From NCBI GenBank assembly GCA_019694685.1, contig JAIBBM010000001.1, positions 62,001-126,000 of the forward strand: a DNA stretch of 64,000 nucleotides, given 5' to 3'. Below are positions 16,803 to 25,298 of this stretch, piece by piece. The stretch is from Leptospirales bacterium. GTDB taxonomy: Bacteria > Spirochaetota > Leptospiria > Leptospirales > Leptonemataceae. Under the pieces are notes generated by a model that saw only the letters and a program-made list of their open reading frames with translations, did not search any database and had not been told where the DNA came from. Both the position numbers and the translations under genes were made by a program. The stretch's first letter is position 1. The number at the start of each line of letters is the position of its first letter.

Positions 16803-17121
16803 TTTTACTGTTCTGTCACGTTATTCGCCCAACGCTCTGACGACGATGTTCGGAGTATTTGAAAGCGATACTGTGACGGGGCTACCCACAATCACGCATC
16901 TCATGCAATCTGGTGCGAACCCGACTGAACTCGCTCGTCTGTGTCATCGTACGCGAAGCGGTTGCCTTGTGATGGGGGCATCAAGATTAGCATCTGTACT
17001 GTTTGACATTGAAAAATCTCCGGGATCCAATGAAAAATCGCCTAACGCTGAGGAACTGGAAGATGCAGCAAAAGAAACAATCGCGGCGCTGCGAGAATAT
17101 CTAGATATCCAGGGGAAGTAA
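16789..17121 (+). CDS. Hpt-domain phosphotransfer protein
   Basis: A 110-residue helical protein with the Hpt signature LCHRTRSGCLVMGASRLASV, where His53 is the probable phosphoacceptor (compare AHxLKGSSxxxGAxxL). It would pass phosphate between the hybrid kinase receiver and a terminal regulator. Its ATG overlaps the end of the broken kinase by 14 bases, and its 3' end overlaps the convergent kinase-like gene by 21 bases. The Hpt appears intact although its cognate kinase is broken. Confidence 0.85.
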   Translation: MEILDFTVLSRYSPNALTTMFGVFESDTVTGLPTITHLMQSGANPTELARLCHRTRSGCLVMGASRLASVLFDIEKSPGSNEKSPNAEELEDAAKETIAALREYLDIQGK

Positions 17122-18285
17122 AATCTCCGCCATTACGCGTCTTTTCTTAGTGTCTTCCCGCGTGTGATCTCTAATTTCAAACAGCGATACACTCCCACCT
17201 GCCTGCTGGATTGCCTGCCGTACCACAGTCAACCCTGTTCCCATAGGAAACTCTTCCATTGCAAAGCGATCATCGTACACATTGTGCAATCGTCTAAATG
17301 GTTCAAAAATCTCATTTTCCCTTTCAGGTGGAATGCCTGTAATTCCGGCCGGTAAGTCCACGAGATCATTGAGAATACAAATTGAATACCCTCCTTGCGA
17401 TGAGAAACCCGCAATGTCTACGCGCGATGCGTCTGGAGAATACTTAAATGCGTTCGTCAACAGTTCACGGATCGCGAGCGAAAGACCAATCCTGGACATA
17501 CGAATGGGACCCGCGGGTGTGGGCAATGCAGAGCGAACGGTTTGTCGTTTAATCCTGCGAAGGTGATCCACTCTTTGCGTCGCTTCGGATACGAGAATAG
17601 ATAAATCCGCTTCAGGAATTGTTTCAGCTGGATACATTCTTTCCATTGCTTCGACAAACATTTCCATAGAAGAAAGCCAGTGACGAAGGGCCTCCGCCGC
17701 TTCTCCTAGAAAAGTAACGGAAGATTCTGGTACAATGTAATCGCCAGAAGGATTGCGAGGAAGAAGTGGAAGAATGTCCACCTGAGTGATCAAAGCACCT
17801 GCACCAAGACCCTGGGTCATAGAATGACGAATGTTTCGCACAAGAGCGGCGCTATATTGCATATGCAATCGATCCGCCATCTGCTGCTTCCACGTAAGCC
17901 ATTCCAGACGACGTTGCTCGGCATCGACCTTCCTGCCCTCCGCCTGCTCCATGAGTTCTTTATTTGCTCTGTCTGCGGTAAGCCTGTGTAGAAGAGCGAG
18001 AGCCTCTTCCACCGCATGCGCAGAAGAAACGCGATCGCAAGGCACGGAGGACGTGTCATTCCCCACGAGGATGAGTTTTGCTTCCGACTTCTTTCGCAGA
18101 ACGCTCACATATGGCGCGGCGCTCGAGCCTGCAGCCACGAAGAAAAAATCAACGCGAACTGCTCCGAGCAAATCCAATGCTTGTGGGCCAGATTCTGCCG
18201 TTAGTACTGTGTACTGGTTCTCACGAATCGAAGCTGCCAGCGCATCCAGGCCCGGTCCTGCAAACAAGACGACGGGAGTAGTCAT
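17101..18285 (-). CDS. histidine-kinase-like protein with pseudo-receiver domain
   Basis: A 394-residue soluble protein, last in the chemotaxis operon. Residues 1-105 have receiver-like spacing (TPVVLFAGPG, YTVLTAESGPQALDLL), but the phosphoacceptor position lies in FFFVAAG with no aspartate. A coiled coil follows, then a dimerisation region with a candidate His154 (VRNIRHSMTQ), and an HATPase with N box RELLTNAFKYSP and G2-like GTGLTVVRQ; the G1 aspartate region is weak. ATG at 18285 overlaps the cheY stop by one base (TAATG). It probably feeds into or reads the Che pathway (inference). Confidence 0.82.
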   Translation of the reverse strand: MTTPVVLFAGPGLDALAASIRENQYTVLTAESGPQALDLLGAVRVDFFFVAAGSSAAPYVSVLRKKSEAKLILVGNDTSSVPCDRVSSAHAVEEALALLHRLTADRANKELMEQAEGRKVDAEQRRLEWLTWKQQMADRLHMQYSAALVRNIRHSMTQGLGAGALITQVDILPLLPRNPSGDYIVPESSVTFLGEAAEALRHWLSSMEMFVEAMERMYPAETIPEADLSILVSEATQRVDHLRRIKRQTVRSALPTPAGPIRMSRIGLSLAIRELLTNAFKYSPDASRVDIAGFSSQGGYSICILNDLVDLPAGITGIPPERENEIFEPFRRLHNVYDDRFAMEEFPMGTGLTVVRQAIQQAGGSVSLFEIRDHTREDTKKRRVMAEILLPLDI

Positions 18286-18641
18286 TAACTCAGAATCTGG
18301 CGGACAATATCGAGAAACTGCGCAGGCCGAAAAGGCTTCACAATCCACCCGTTGGCGCCCGCCGCAAATCCAGACTGCTTCATTGGCTCTTCAGATTCAG
18401 TCGTCAAGGTCAGTATTGGCACTTCCTTGTCCGCAGCCCTGATTTCTTTTATCAGTGTAATGCCGTCCATCACGGGCATGTTGATGTCCGTAATTAGAAG
18501 CTCCACACCGGCACCACGAAATTTTTCCAGCGCTTCCTTCCCATCGGATGCCACCAGCACTTCGTAGCCGCCGATCTGCAAGGTCTGTTGCACCATCTTT
18601 AGCATGGCCTGAGAGTCATCTACAGCTAGTACCTTTTTCAT
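18285..18641 (-). CDS. cheY: chemotaxis response regulator CheY
   Basis: Single receiver domain of 118 residues with acidic Asp8/Asp9, phosphoacceptor Asp52 (ITDINMPVMDG), Thr80 and Lys102 (VKPF). Adjacent to cheR and cheB and with no output domain, it should be the motor-switch regulator phosphorylated by CheA, or a phosphate sink. No cheZ, cheC or cheX phosphatase gene is in the window. Confidence 0.93.
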   Translation of the reverse strand: MKKVLAVDDSQAMLKMVQQTLQIGGYEVLVASDGKEALEKFRGAGVELLITDINMPVMDGITLIKEIRAADKEVPILTLTTESEEPMKQSGFAAGANGWIVKPFRPAQFLDIVRQILS

Positions 18642-18644
18642 AAA

Positions 18645-19508
18645 TCACCTCATTTGAGCAGGAGCAAAAGTAATGTTTGTTGAATTGATTTCATAATAGC
18701 GGGTGAGGCCGAACTGACGTACTACGTAGGAATCCAGCAAGCCCGTTGGCGATTCCGTCGCCCCGAGAACCAGAAATCCATCCGGGAGAATCACTCGCTG
18801 GAATCCTTCTAGAATTTGCTTTCGCACCGCCAGATCAAAGTAGATCAGAACATTTCTACAAAAAACAATGTCAAACTTGCCAGCATAGGGTGTAACCAGA
18901 AGATTTTGCTGCTTGAACTCTACCTTCGATCGAATCTCACTCGAGATATTGTATCCCTTGTCAGAAACACGCACAAAGAATTTTGCGCGCAATTCATCTG
19001 ACACTCCGCGGTTCATCTCATAGTCCGTGAAAAATCCAGCCGACGCCCGTTCCACGCATGTTTCGCTAATGTCTGTGGAGACAAGATTCAAAGACGGAAA
19101 TATTTGTGGAAACTTAGAATGAATCAGCATTGCAATGGAGTATGCTTCCTGACCGGTAGATCCGGCCGCGCACCAGATATTGAGAGGACGCGAAGCGCCA
19201 CCGAACGATCTATTTCTTTCCATCCATTCCGGAATCATTTGTTCGACTAACGCCGCAAAGGTGCTTTCGTCCCGAAAAAAGCGTGTTTCGTGAGTAGTAA
19301 TTCGTTCCAGGAACTTCTTGAAGATAGGAGAATCCTGCGGTCCCGCCAGAACATCGGCCAGCTCATCAAAGGAAGAAAGATTGTTCTCTTCGAGTAGGAT
19401 TCCCAGACGGCTTCCGATCAAATATTCGTTCTTGTCATCAATGATCACACCGGTCTTCGCGCGGATGACTGTCTTGATGCGGGTCAAATTGGGGGGAGAA
19501 TTACTCAT
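18645..19508 (-). CDS. cheR: chemoreceptor glutamate methyltransferase CheR
   Basis: A 287-residue CheR that methylates receptor glutamates with S-adenosylmethionine. The N-terminal helical domain has THETRFFRD; the SAM fold has WCAAGSTGQEAYSIAM and FCRNVLIYFD. There is no TPR extension or C-terminal pentapeptide-binding oddity visible. Start ATG overlaps the cheB stop by four bases; cheY follows after three bases. Confidence 0.95.
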   Translation of the reverse strand: MSNSPPNLTRIKTVIRAKTGVIIDDKNEYLIGSRLGILLEENNLSSFDELADVLAGPQDSPIFKKFLERITTHETRFFRDESTFAALVEQMIPEWMERNRSFGGASRPLNIWCAAGSTGQEAYSIAMLIHSKFPQIFPSLNLVSTDISETCVERASAGFFTDYEMNRGVSDELRAKFFVRVSDKGYNISSEIRSKVEFKQQNLLVTPYAGKFDIVFCRNVLIYFDLAVRKQILEGFQRVILPDGFLVLGATESPTGLLDSYVVRQFGLTRYYEINSTNITFAPAQMR

Positions 19509-20533
19509 GTACGCACTCCCGCAAATAATTCATTGAGGCGTTCTGCGATTTTATCCGGAGAAAGTACGGCGTCTACGAGTCCTTCGCGTACGGGTCTCGC
19601 GGGCATGCCAAAAATCAAACACGAGTCCTGACTCTGCGCAATGATCTTACCACCTCGAGCGCGTATTTCTTGAATGCCTGAGTATCCATCCTCTCCCATA
19701 CCCGTCAGAATCAACCCGAGTGCCTGGGGTCCAAATGCTCGCGCGACAGATCGAAAAAGAACGTTTACAGACGGGCGACAGCTCAGCTCCGGATCTCCAT
19801 CCGTTATGCGCAATTGGCTCCCATCCGACGAAACTTCCAGATGTCGTCCACCCGGAGCAATATACGCGAACCCCGGAGCAAGTGGCTCTGCATCTTCTGC
19901 CTCCTTCACTGGAATTCCTGAAGTCTCACTCAAAGAACGAGCCAGTTGGGCTGTAAATACAGGCGGCATATGTTGAACAATGAGAACGGAGGCGTGCAAA
20001 CCGCGGTTGAGTTTGTTTAGAATCGTCTTTAGAACCGGCGGGCCGCCTGTGGAAATTCCGAGTGCTGCCACTTTGAAATCTCCCGTCACATTGGATCTCA
20101 TATGTGAAGAATAACTTAGAGAGAACCGTTGTCCGAGTGCGTGAATGCGCGGAAGCAAGTGCGAGCGAAGATACAGAGGAATGTCAGTGTCTTTTTCCGC
20201 CGGCTTTGCGAGGAAATCGGCGGCTCCCAGTTGCAATGCCTTGACCGTAGTCTCTGCGCCCCGCTGAGTCCTGGAACTGAACATGATCACGTGAACCGCA
20301 GGCCATTCTTCGCGAATAGCGGCTAACGTGGAAAGGCCGTCCATCTCCGGCATTTCCTGATCGAGAATTACCACGGCTGGCTTATGATAACGGATGCGCG
20401 GCAAAGCCAGGCGACCGTTGGAGGCCTGGCCTACCACATCCAATCCGGGATCGCTGGCCAGAACATCTCGCAGCGCGTTTCGATACGCTGCAGAGTCGTC
20501 CACGATCAAAACGGAAATGCGAGGTTGCATCAA
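19505..20533 (-). CDS. cheB: chemotaxis methylesterase/deamidase CheB
   Basis: A 342-residue two-domain protein. The receiver has Asp58 in VILDQEMPEMDG. The methylesterase domain has the catalytic triad Ser in LGISTGGPP, His in VQHMPP and Asp in TGMGEDG. It removes receptor methyl groups when phosphorylated by CheA, opposing CheR for adaptation. The ATG at 20533 overlaps the stop of the upstream MCP gene (ATGA); a second ATG follows at once. Confidence 0.95.
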   Translation of the reverse strand: MMQPRISVLIVDDSAAYRNALRDVLASDPGLDVVGQASNGRLALPRIRYHKPAVVILDQEMPEMDGLSTLAAIREEWPAVHVIMFSSRTQRGAETTVKALQLGAADFLAKPAEKDTDIPLYLRSHLLPRIHALGQRFSLSYSSHMRSNVTGDFKVAALGISTGGPPVLKTILNKLNRGLHASVLIVQHMPPVFTAQLARSLSETSGIPVKEAEDAEPLAPGFAYIAPGGRHLEVSSDGSQLRITDGDPELSCRPSVNVLFRSVARAFGPQALGLILTGMGEDGYSGIQEIRARGGKIIAQSQDSCLIFGMPARPVREGLVDAVLSPDKIAERLNELFAGVRT

Positions 20534-22197
20534 ACGAACTCTGGAGTCATTTCTTGTGATCCCTGCATAGTTTGGATAGTGCCTGTTCCCGCACCGTTAG
20601 ACGACAACTTGAACCGAGTCACTAGATTGTTCAAGTTTCCCGCCAGATCTTTTAGATCCACAGCCAGACGAGTGAAGCTGGCAGATTCCTGTGCGCCGGA
20701 GAGAACTGCCGTAGAAACATTGTTGATACTCGCGGTTACGTCATTGGATGCCTGGGCTGTCTGGTTGATGTTGGATGCGATCTCGCGCGTAGTGATGGCC
20801 TGCTCTTCCACTGCGCTTGCGATCGATCCGGCAATTTCGTTGATTTGCGAAATGACGCTTGTAATGCTTCCGATTGCGGCGATCACGTTCTCTGTGCTTC
20901 CCTGAATCGCGCCAATCTTGTCTTTGATTTCTTCCGAAGATTCAGCCGATTGCCTGGCCAGCTCTTTGACTTCTGAGGCAACCACTGCGAATCCTTTGCC
21001 TGCGTCGCCCGCACCGGCCGCTTCTATAGCGGCATTGAGTGCGAGAAGATTGGTCTGGGATGCGATCTCGGAAATACTTTCGATTACCTTCCCGATATCG
21101 CGTGCATTGACTCCAAGCTCTTTGACCAGGCTGTTCATTTCGCGCGAAGTGATTTGTGCCTTTTCTGCGACAGTTGCAGAGTCGGAGGACTTCCTCGCCA
21201 CTTCCTGAATGGAAATGGACATCTCTTCTGTCGAAGAAGTCACAGATTGAAGATTCGTATTCATTTGAGTCGCGGCACTCGCGATACCTGCGAAAGTCTC
21301 AGACTGCTGCGCCACTTTATCCAATCCGGCAGAGAGACTCGTACTGGCGGAAGTTAGATTTCCGGCGGCAGAATCCAGTGACTCCACGCTCTCCTTGATT
21401 TGACCAATCACGGCAGCCGTGTTCACGAGCATGCTGAGCAGAGCCTGGAATAGATCCCCTACTTCGTCATTGCGATCATGCGGAATTCGCACGCTCAAAT
21501 CTCCAGTAGCGATCAATCTAGCATAATCCGCAGCTTCCTTAATCGGGCGGAGAACAGAATTTGACAGCCCGGCGCCGACCGCAAGAGTCAATACGGAAAA
21601 GACTACGGAAAGGCCGACAGCAACCTTACCGTGAAGCAAATCGAATGCTGCATCCAGGCCAAGGCCCATCACTACGACAGTCACGAATACAAGGAATAAC
21701 CAGAACTTCGCTTTCAAAGACATTCGTTTGCGCAGAGAAGAAGGGACGGTTGCCTTTCCCTCCAGAACGCTGCGGTACAGGCGCGCGGCCTTTTCAATCT
21801 GATCCCGTTGCGGTTTGCGGCGAACGGACATATAACCGACCAGATTTCCATTCTCGAATCGCGGTGCCACGTTCGCATCCACCCAGTAATGATCCCCGTT
21901 CGTGGCTCTATTCACGACGAGGCCATTCCATGGCTTTCCAGCCTGGAGTGTTTGCCAGAAATCTTTAAAAGCGGAACGTGGCATCAAAGGATGACGCACA
22001 ACGTTATGCGGCTTTCCTACCAGCTCCTCCTGCGTGTAGCCTGCGATCTTCAAAAAAGCTTTGTTCGCATACACTACTCTCGACTTCAAATCTGTCATAG
22101 ACACTAGAATGTCTCCGTCATCCATGATGCGCTCTTTTCCTGTGAGCGTTACATTCATTTGCTTCTTTTCAGCGTCTTTCATCCCTTGTGCCTTCAT
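20530..22197 (-). CDS. Aer-like methyl-accepting chemotaxis protein with PAS domain
   Basis: A 555-residue transducer. Residues 30-125 form a cytoplasmic PAS of the Aer type (SRVVYANKAFLKIAGYTQEEL, PHNVVRHPLMP, GYMSVRRKP), which in Aer binds FAD. Two adjacent membrane segments (about 168-188 and 193-215) with almost no periplasmic loop follow, then HAMP and the signalling hairpin with [17 protein letters not shown] at the tip. It probably senses redox or oxygen. The tip has Gly where most MCPs have Arg (EAARAG). It lies between cheW and cheB in the operon. Confidence 0.92.
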   Translation of the reverse strand: MKAQGMKDAEKKQMNVTLTGKERIMDDGDILVSMTDLKSRVVYANKAFLKIAGYTQEELVGKPHNVVRHPLMPRSAFKDFWQTLQAGKPWNGLVVNRATNGDHYWVDANVAPRFENGNLVGYMSVRRKPQRDQIEKAARLYRSVLEGKATVPSSLRKRMSLKAKFWLFLVFVTVVVMGLGLDAAFDLLHGKVAVGLSVVFSVLTLAVGAGLSNSVLRPIKEAADYARLIATGDLSVRIPHDRNDEVGDLFQALLSMLVNTAAVIGQIKESVESLDSAAGNLTSASTSLSAGLDKVAQQSETFAGIASAATQMNTNLQSVTSSTEEMSISIQEVARKSSDSATVAEKAQITSREMNSLVKELGVNARDIGKVIESISEIASQTNLLALNAAIEAAGAGDAGKGFAVVASEVKELARQSAESSEEIKDKIGAIQGSTENVIAAIGSITSVISQINEIAGSIASAVEEQAITTREIASNINQTAQASNDVTASINNVSTAVLSGAQESASFTRLAVDLKDLAGNLNNLVTRFKLSSNGAGTGTIQTMQGSQEMTPEFV

Positions 22198-22208
22198 GCT
22201 TCCTCCGA

Positions 22209-22628
22209 CTAAACTCTAAGAATTCCTTGTGGATCAATGATTTGTACGATTCCATTTTCAGTCTGGATCACACCGGCGATCAGCCGCAGGTGCTCCTCCG
22301 CCAGATGAGGTGGTGGCGGTTCTAGAGCGTTCTCTGTTGTCAGTATATCTTCCACCGCATCGACGCGAATCGCGATCGGATGCTCGCCTGCCTTCAGTCG
22401 AATCACGGCGCCGCTCGATGCCTCCCCTTTCGAAGGGGAAAACATTGACGGCAGATCGATGACTGTAACTACTTCTCCGCGCAGATTCATGATGCCGCTA
22501 ATGTGAGGGCGCGCACGCGGTACTGGATAAACGCGAGAACGAAGATTCACTTCATGACAGGAATCGAGAGCCACGCCGTAGCGTACTCCTCGCATACAAA
22601 ACACCAGGTATTGACGATGAATGCTCAT
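22209..22628 (-). CDS. cheW: chemotaxis coupling protein CheW
   Basis: A 139-residue SH3-like coupling protein joining MCPs to CheA. It shows QYLVFCMRGVRYGVAL, the NLRGEVVTVIDL core strand and a PQGILRV-type end. The start ATG overlaps the cheA stop by four bases. One CheW serves an operon encoding two MCPs. Confidence 0.93.
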   Translation of the reverse strand: MSIHRQYLVFCMRGVRYGVALDSCHEVNLRSRVYPVPRARPHISGIMNLRGEVVTVIDLPSMFSPSKGEASSGAVIRLKAGEHPIAIRVDAVEDILTTENALEPPPPHLAEEHLRLIAGVIQTENGIVQIIDPQGILRV

Positions 22629-25000
22629 GATGCGCCTCCGTTCAGAAGCACTTCAGGCGAAAGCACTACAATGGTTCTTGAATCGACAACGCATCGGCCA
22701 AGGATAGGGGAACCTGGATCGAGACCGAGTTCAACAGGAGGCAGATCATTTCCAACTCGCAACGCTTCGTCCGCAACGATCGCTGCCGTGCGTCCGCCTC
22801 GAGTGAAAATCACAAGGAAGGCACCATCGCTTGCTGGAACGGGAAGCAAACTTTCCAGGCGAATGAGTGGAATCGGACCACTGGTGTAGTGGACCACTTC
22901 CTTTCCGAGGCTGCTCTCTTCTTGATAACGAGTGCGCTTTTCCACTCTCGGAAACGATTCAACCGGAAGAGCGAATTCGGATCCGCCATATTGAAAGACC
23001 AGTCCGGCAAAGGCAGCGTCCGTAATTGCGTCTTCCGCGGATTGCGCAACGGAATCAATGCCGGAACTCGATAGATTCACCGAACGCGCAATTCCACCCG
23101 TGTCTAGAATCGGCACTGCACTGCTGTCTGCGAGGACCGCCGCACCGGCATAGAGTCCGATTTCCTGAAGCTGACGCCCCAGCGGTTTCACGAGAATTTC
23201 TTCCGGATTATCCAGGCCCTCGATGGTCAAACCGTACAGTCCGCGCTCGGAGCGAACCACGACGAGAAATCCAATCTTCTCAGATGGCTCGTCTGTAAAT
23301 AGTTGTTTTAGATCAATGATTGGCAAGAGCCGAGAACGAAGACGATATACGGTTGCACTGCTCATTTGCGCGACTGCGGACGGATCAAATCGCACAAGCT
23401 CGACTGCATTCATCTGCGGGATGGCAAACCTCTGCGATCCTGCGCGAACGATCAAACAAGTGATGATAGAAAGAGTTTGCGGCAAAGAGGCGATGAACTG
23501 AGTTCCAGCACCAGGCTGACTGCGAACCACAATCGACCCACCTGCTGATTCAAAACTCGTGCGCACCACATCCATGCCCACGCCTCGACCGGATGTTTCT
23601 GTTACCTTTGATTTAGTACTCAGACCGGAATGAAAAATAAATTCAGCAATTTCATCTGGCGAAAGAGATGCAGCACGGACAGAATCCACAAGTCCATGCG
23701 CTTCCGCTGCCTGCAGGATCGCGCGGTGATTGAGACCCCTGCCGTCGTCTTCAATTTGAATGACAACGTTGCCGCCCATCAGCTGCGCTTTGACTTCAAG
23801 AGTACCAGCTGCCGGCTTCCCCTTCTGTAAACGTTCCGCACTCGATTCAATCCCATGATCGATCGCATTGCGAATCATATGCACAAGCGGATCAGCAATC
23901 GTGTCCAGAAGACGTTTATCCAGTTCTACTGAATCCCCCAGGATGACGAGTCTCACTTCCTTTTGCGTCGCGGCCGCGGTATCTCTCACAAGACGCGGAA
24001 GTCTCTGGAAGAAAACACGAAGCGGTTGCAGACGGACTCGCATGACTTCTTCCTGAAGTCGCGTGATCAATGAATTGATTCTTCCGCCAGCTCTGAAAAG
24101 TACAGGATCCTTGCGGAGTTTCTGCATAAACTCATTGCGCGCGCCCACAGCTTCGCCCGCCAGATTGATGAGTCGATCAATGACAGCGACGGAAACACGC
24201 AGATGTGTCTCTTCCGTCTTCTTCGGATGGTCGATACGTTCCACGCGGGAATGAACTTCCGCAGGTAGATTGGTGGGAACCGGGGCAGCCGAATAGATCA
24301 CCTGTAGGTGATCCGGGCTCAGAGAGTTGATCTCCGCTATTTCAGTTGGATCGCCCGGAGTCAGAATGAGAAATGAACATGGAACAGATAGATCCGTTGA
24401 ATCCAGACCCGATAGGCGATCTTCTCTGATCATGGCTCCCAGGACAGTCGTTCCATTCCAGAGCGATTCAAATGCACGCAGTGAAGTGCGAAGATCCGCG
24501 GCCGGATCACGCGCGAGGTTTACTGTTATAAGACTAAGAGTCTTCCCTTCCGATCTGGCTCGCTCCAGATGCCTCGAGGCCACTTTGATTTTCTTCGAAA
24601 CTCCATTGTCTGCTTTTTGATTTGCGATGCTGCGATTGGCCGCTGCCGGAGCCACGCGCTCCACTGGCTTCCCTGCATCGCCTTCATGTGAATCCAGTAG
24701 AGTTCGGAGACGATCAATGCCAGAAAGAACCAGTTCCGTCTGCGATAGGCTGAGCGGAGCGAGCGTCTGGCGTGCATTGTCCAGCTCAGTTTCCAGAGAA
24801 TGCGCCAGCTTTCCAATTTCCGGATTTCCGAGCATGCTCGTGTTACCTTTTACAGTATGAATCAGTCGAAACAACTCCAGCAGTTCCCCGGGCTCGAATT
24901 GACTTTCCAGGCGCAAGACACACTCTTCCGCTCGCATCAGAAGGTCGCGAGCCTCCGTCACAAATTCAGCACGAATCGCATCTTGTTCTGGCAGTCTCAT
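22625..25000 (-). CDS. cheA: chemotaxis histidine kinase CheA with two CheW-like domains
   Basis: A 791-residue CheA. The Hpt domain carries His48 in LIHTVKGNTSMLGN. A linker region (about 120-240) has no obvious CheY-binding P2. The dimerisation domain, from about 255, starts LRVSVAVIDRLINLAGE. The ATPase has IRNAIDHGIE (N box), IEDDGRGL (G1) and GRGVGMDVV (G2). The first CheW-like domain has QTLSIITCLIVRAG (about 520-640). A second CheW-like segment follows (about 655-790, LVFQYGGSEFALPVES). The C-terminal duplication is longer than in standard CheA. It overlaps the STAS gene upstream and cheW downstream by four bases each. Confidence 0.94.
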   Translation of the reverse strand: MRLPEQDAIRAEFVTEARDLLMRAEECVLRLESQFEPGELLELFRLIHTVKGNTSMLGNPEIGKLAHSLETELDNARQTLAPLSLSQTELVLSGIDRLRTLLDSHEGDAGKPVERVAPAAANRSIANQKADNGVSKKIKVASRHLERARSEGKTLSLITVNLARDPAADLRTSLRAFESLWNGTTVLGAMIREDRLSGLDSTDLSVPCSFLILTPGDPTEIAEINSLSPDHLQVIYSAAPVPTNLPAEVHSRVERIDHPKKTEETHLRVSVAVIDRLINLAGEAVGARNEFMQKLRKDPVLFRAGGRINSLITRLQEEVMRVRLQPLRVFFQRLPRLVRDTAAATQKEVRLVILGDSVELDKRLLDTIADPLVHMIRNAIDHGIESSAERLQKGKPAAGTLEVKAQLMGGNVVIQIEDDGRGLNHRAILQAAEAHGLVDSVRAASLSPDEIAEFIFHSGLSTKSKVTETSGRGVGMDVVRTSFESAGGSIVVRSQPGAGTQFIASLPQTLSIITCLIVRAGSQRFAIPQMNAVELVRFDPSAVAQMSSATVYRLRSRLLPIIDLKQLFTDEPSEKIGFLVVVRSERGLYGLTIEGLDNPEEILVKPLGRQLQEIGLYAGAAVLADSSAVPILDTGGIARSVNLSSSGIDSVAQSAEDAITDAAFAGLVFQYGGSEFALPVESFPRVEKRTRYQEESSLGKEVVHYTSGPIPLIRLESLLPVPASDGAFLVIFTRGGRTAAIVADEALRVGNDLPPVELGLDPGSPILGRCVVDSRTIVVLSPEVLLNGGAS

Positions 25001-25296
25001 GATGCCTTCAACTCAAGCATACGTTCAAATCCCAGCGGGCGCAAAAGATCAACTAACTCCTGTTCGGCGATGAGTTTAACAGTACGATCGTTTTCCTTAA
25101 GATGACGCGCAATGGCTACCGCCAGAGCCAGTAAACCGGATGTGGTTTCTTCTGCATCTCCCAGATGCAACAGGACAACGGGTTCCAGGTGATCCTGAAT
25201 GGAAACCAGGTAGTTCTTTAATTGTTCGCGATCTTTCTGTAGATCGTCTACGGACAAATGAAGATGAGATTGGCCCTTTTTTGAAAAGTAGTTCAT
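24997..25296 (-). CDS. STAS-domain protein in the chemotaxis operon
   Basis: A 99-residue protein shaped like a STAS/anti-sigma-antagonist domain: central strand HLEPVVLLHLGDAEETTSGLLALAVAIARHL followed by RTVKLIAEQELVDLLRPLGFE. The usual phosphorylatable D-S-S-G is replaced by a DAEETTSG sequence with Thr/Ser at the equivalent place. It lies between an MCP and cheA (four-base overlap), so it may modulate CheA or link it to partner switching (inference). Confidence 0.78.
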   Translation of the reverse strand: MNYFSKKGQSHLHLSVDDLQKDREQLKNYLVSIQDHLEPVVLLHLGDAEETTSGLLALAVAIARHLKENDRTVKLIAEQELVDLLRPLGFERMLELKAS

Positions 25297-25298
25297 AT

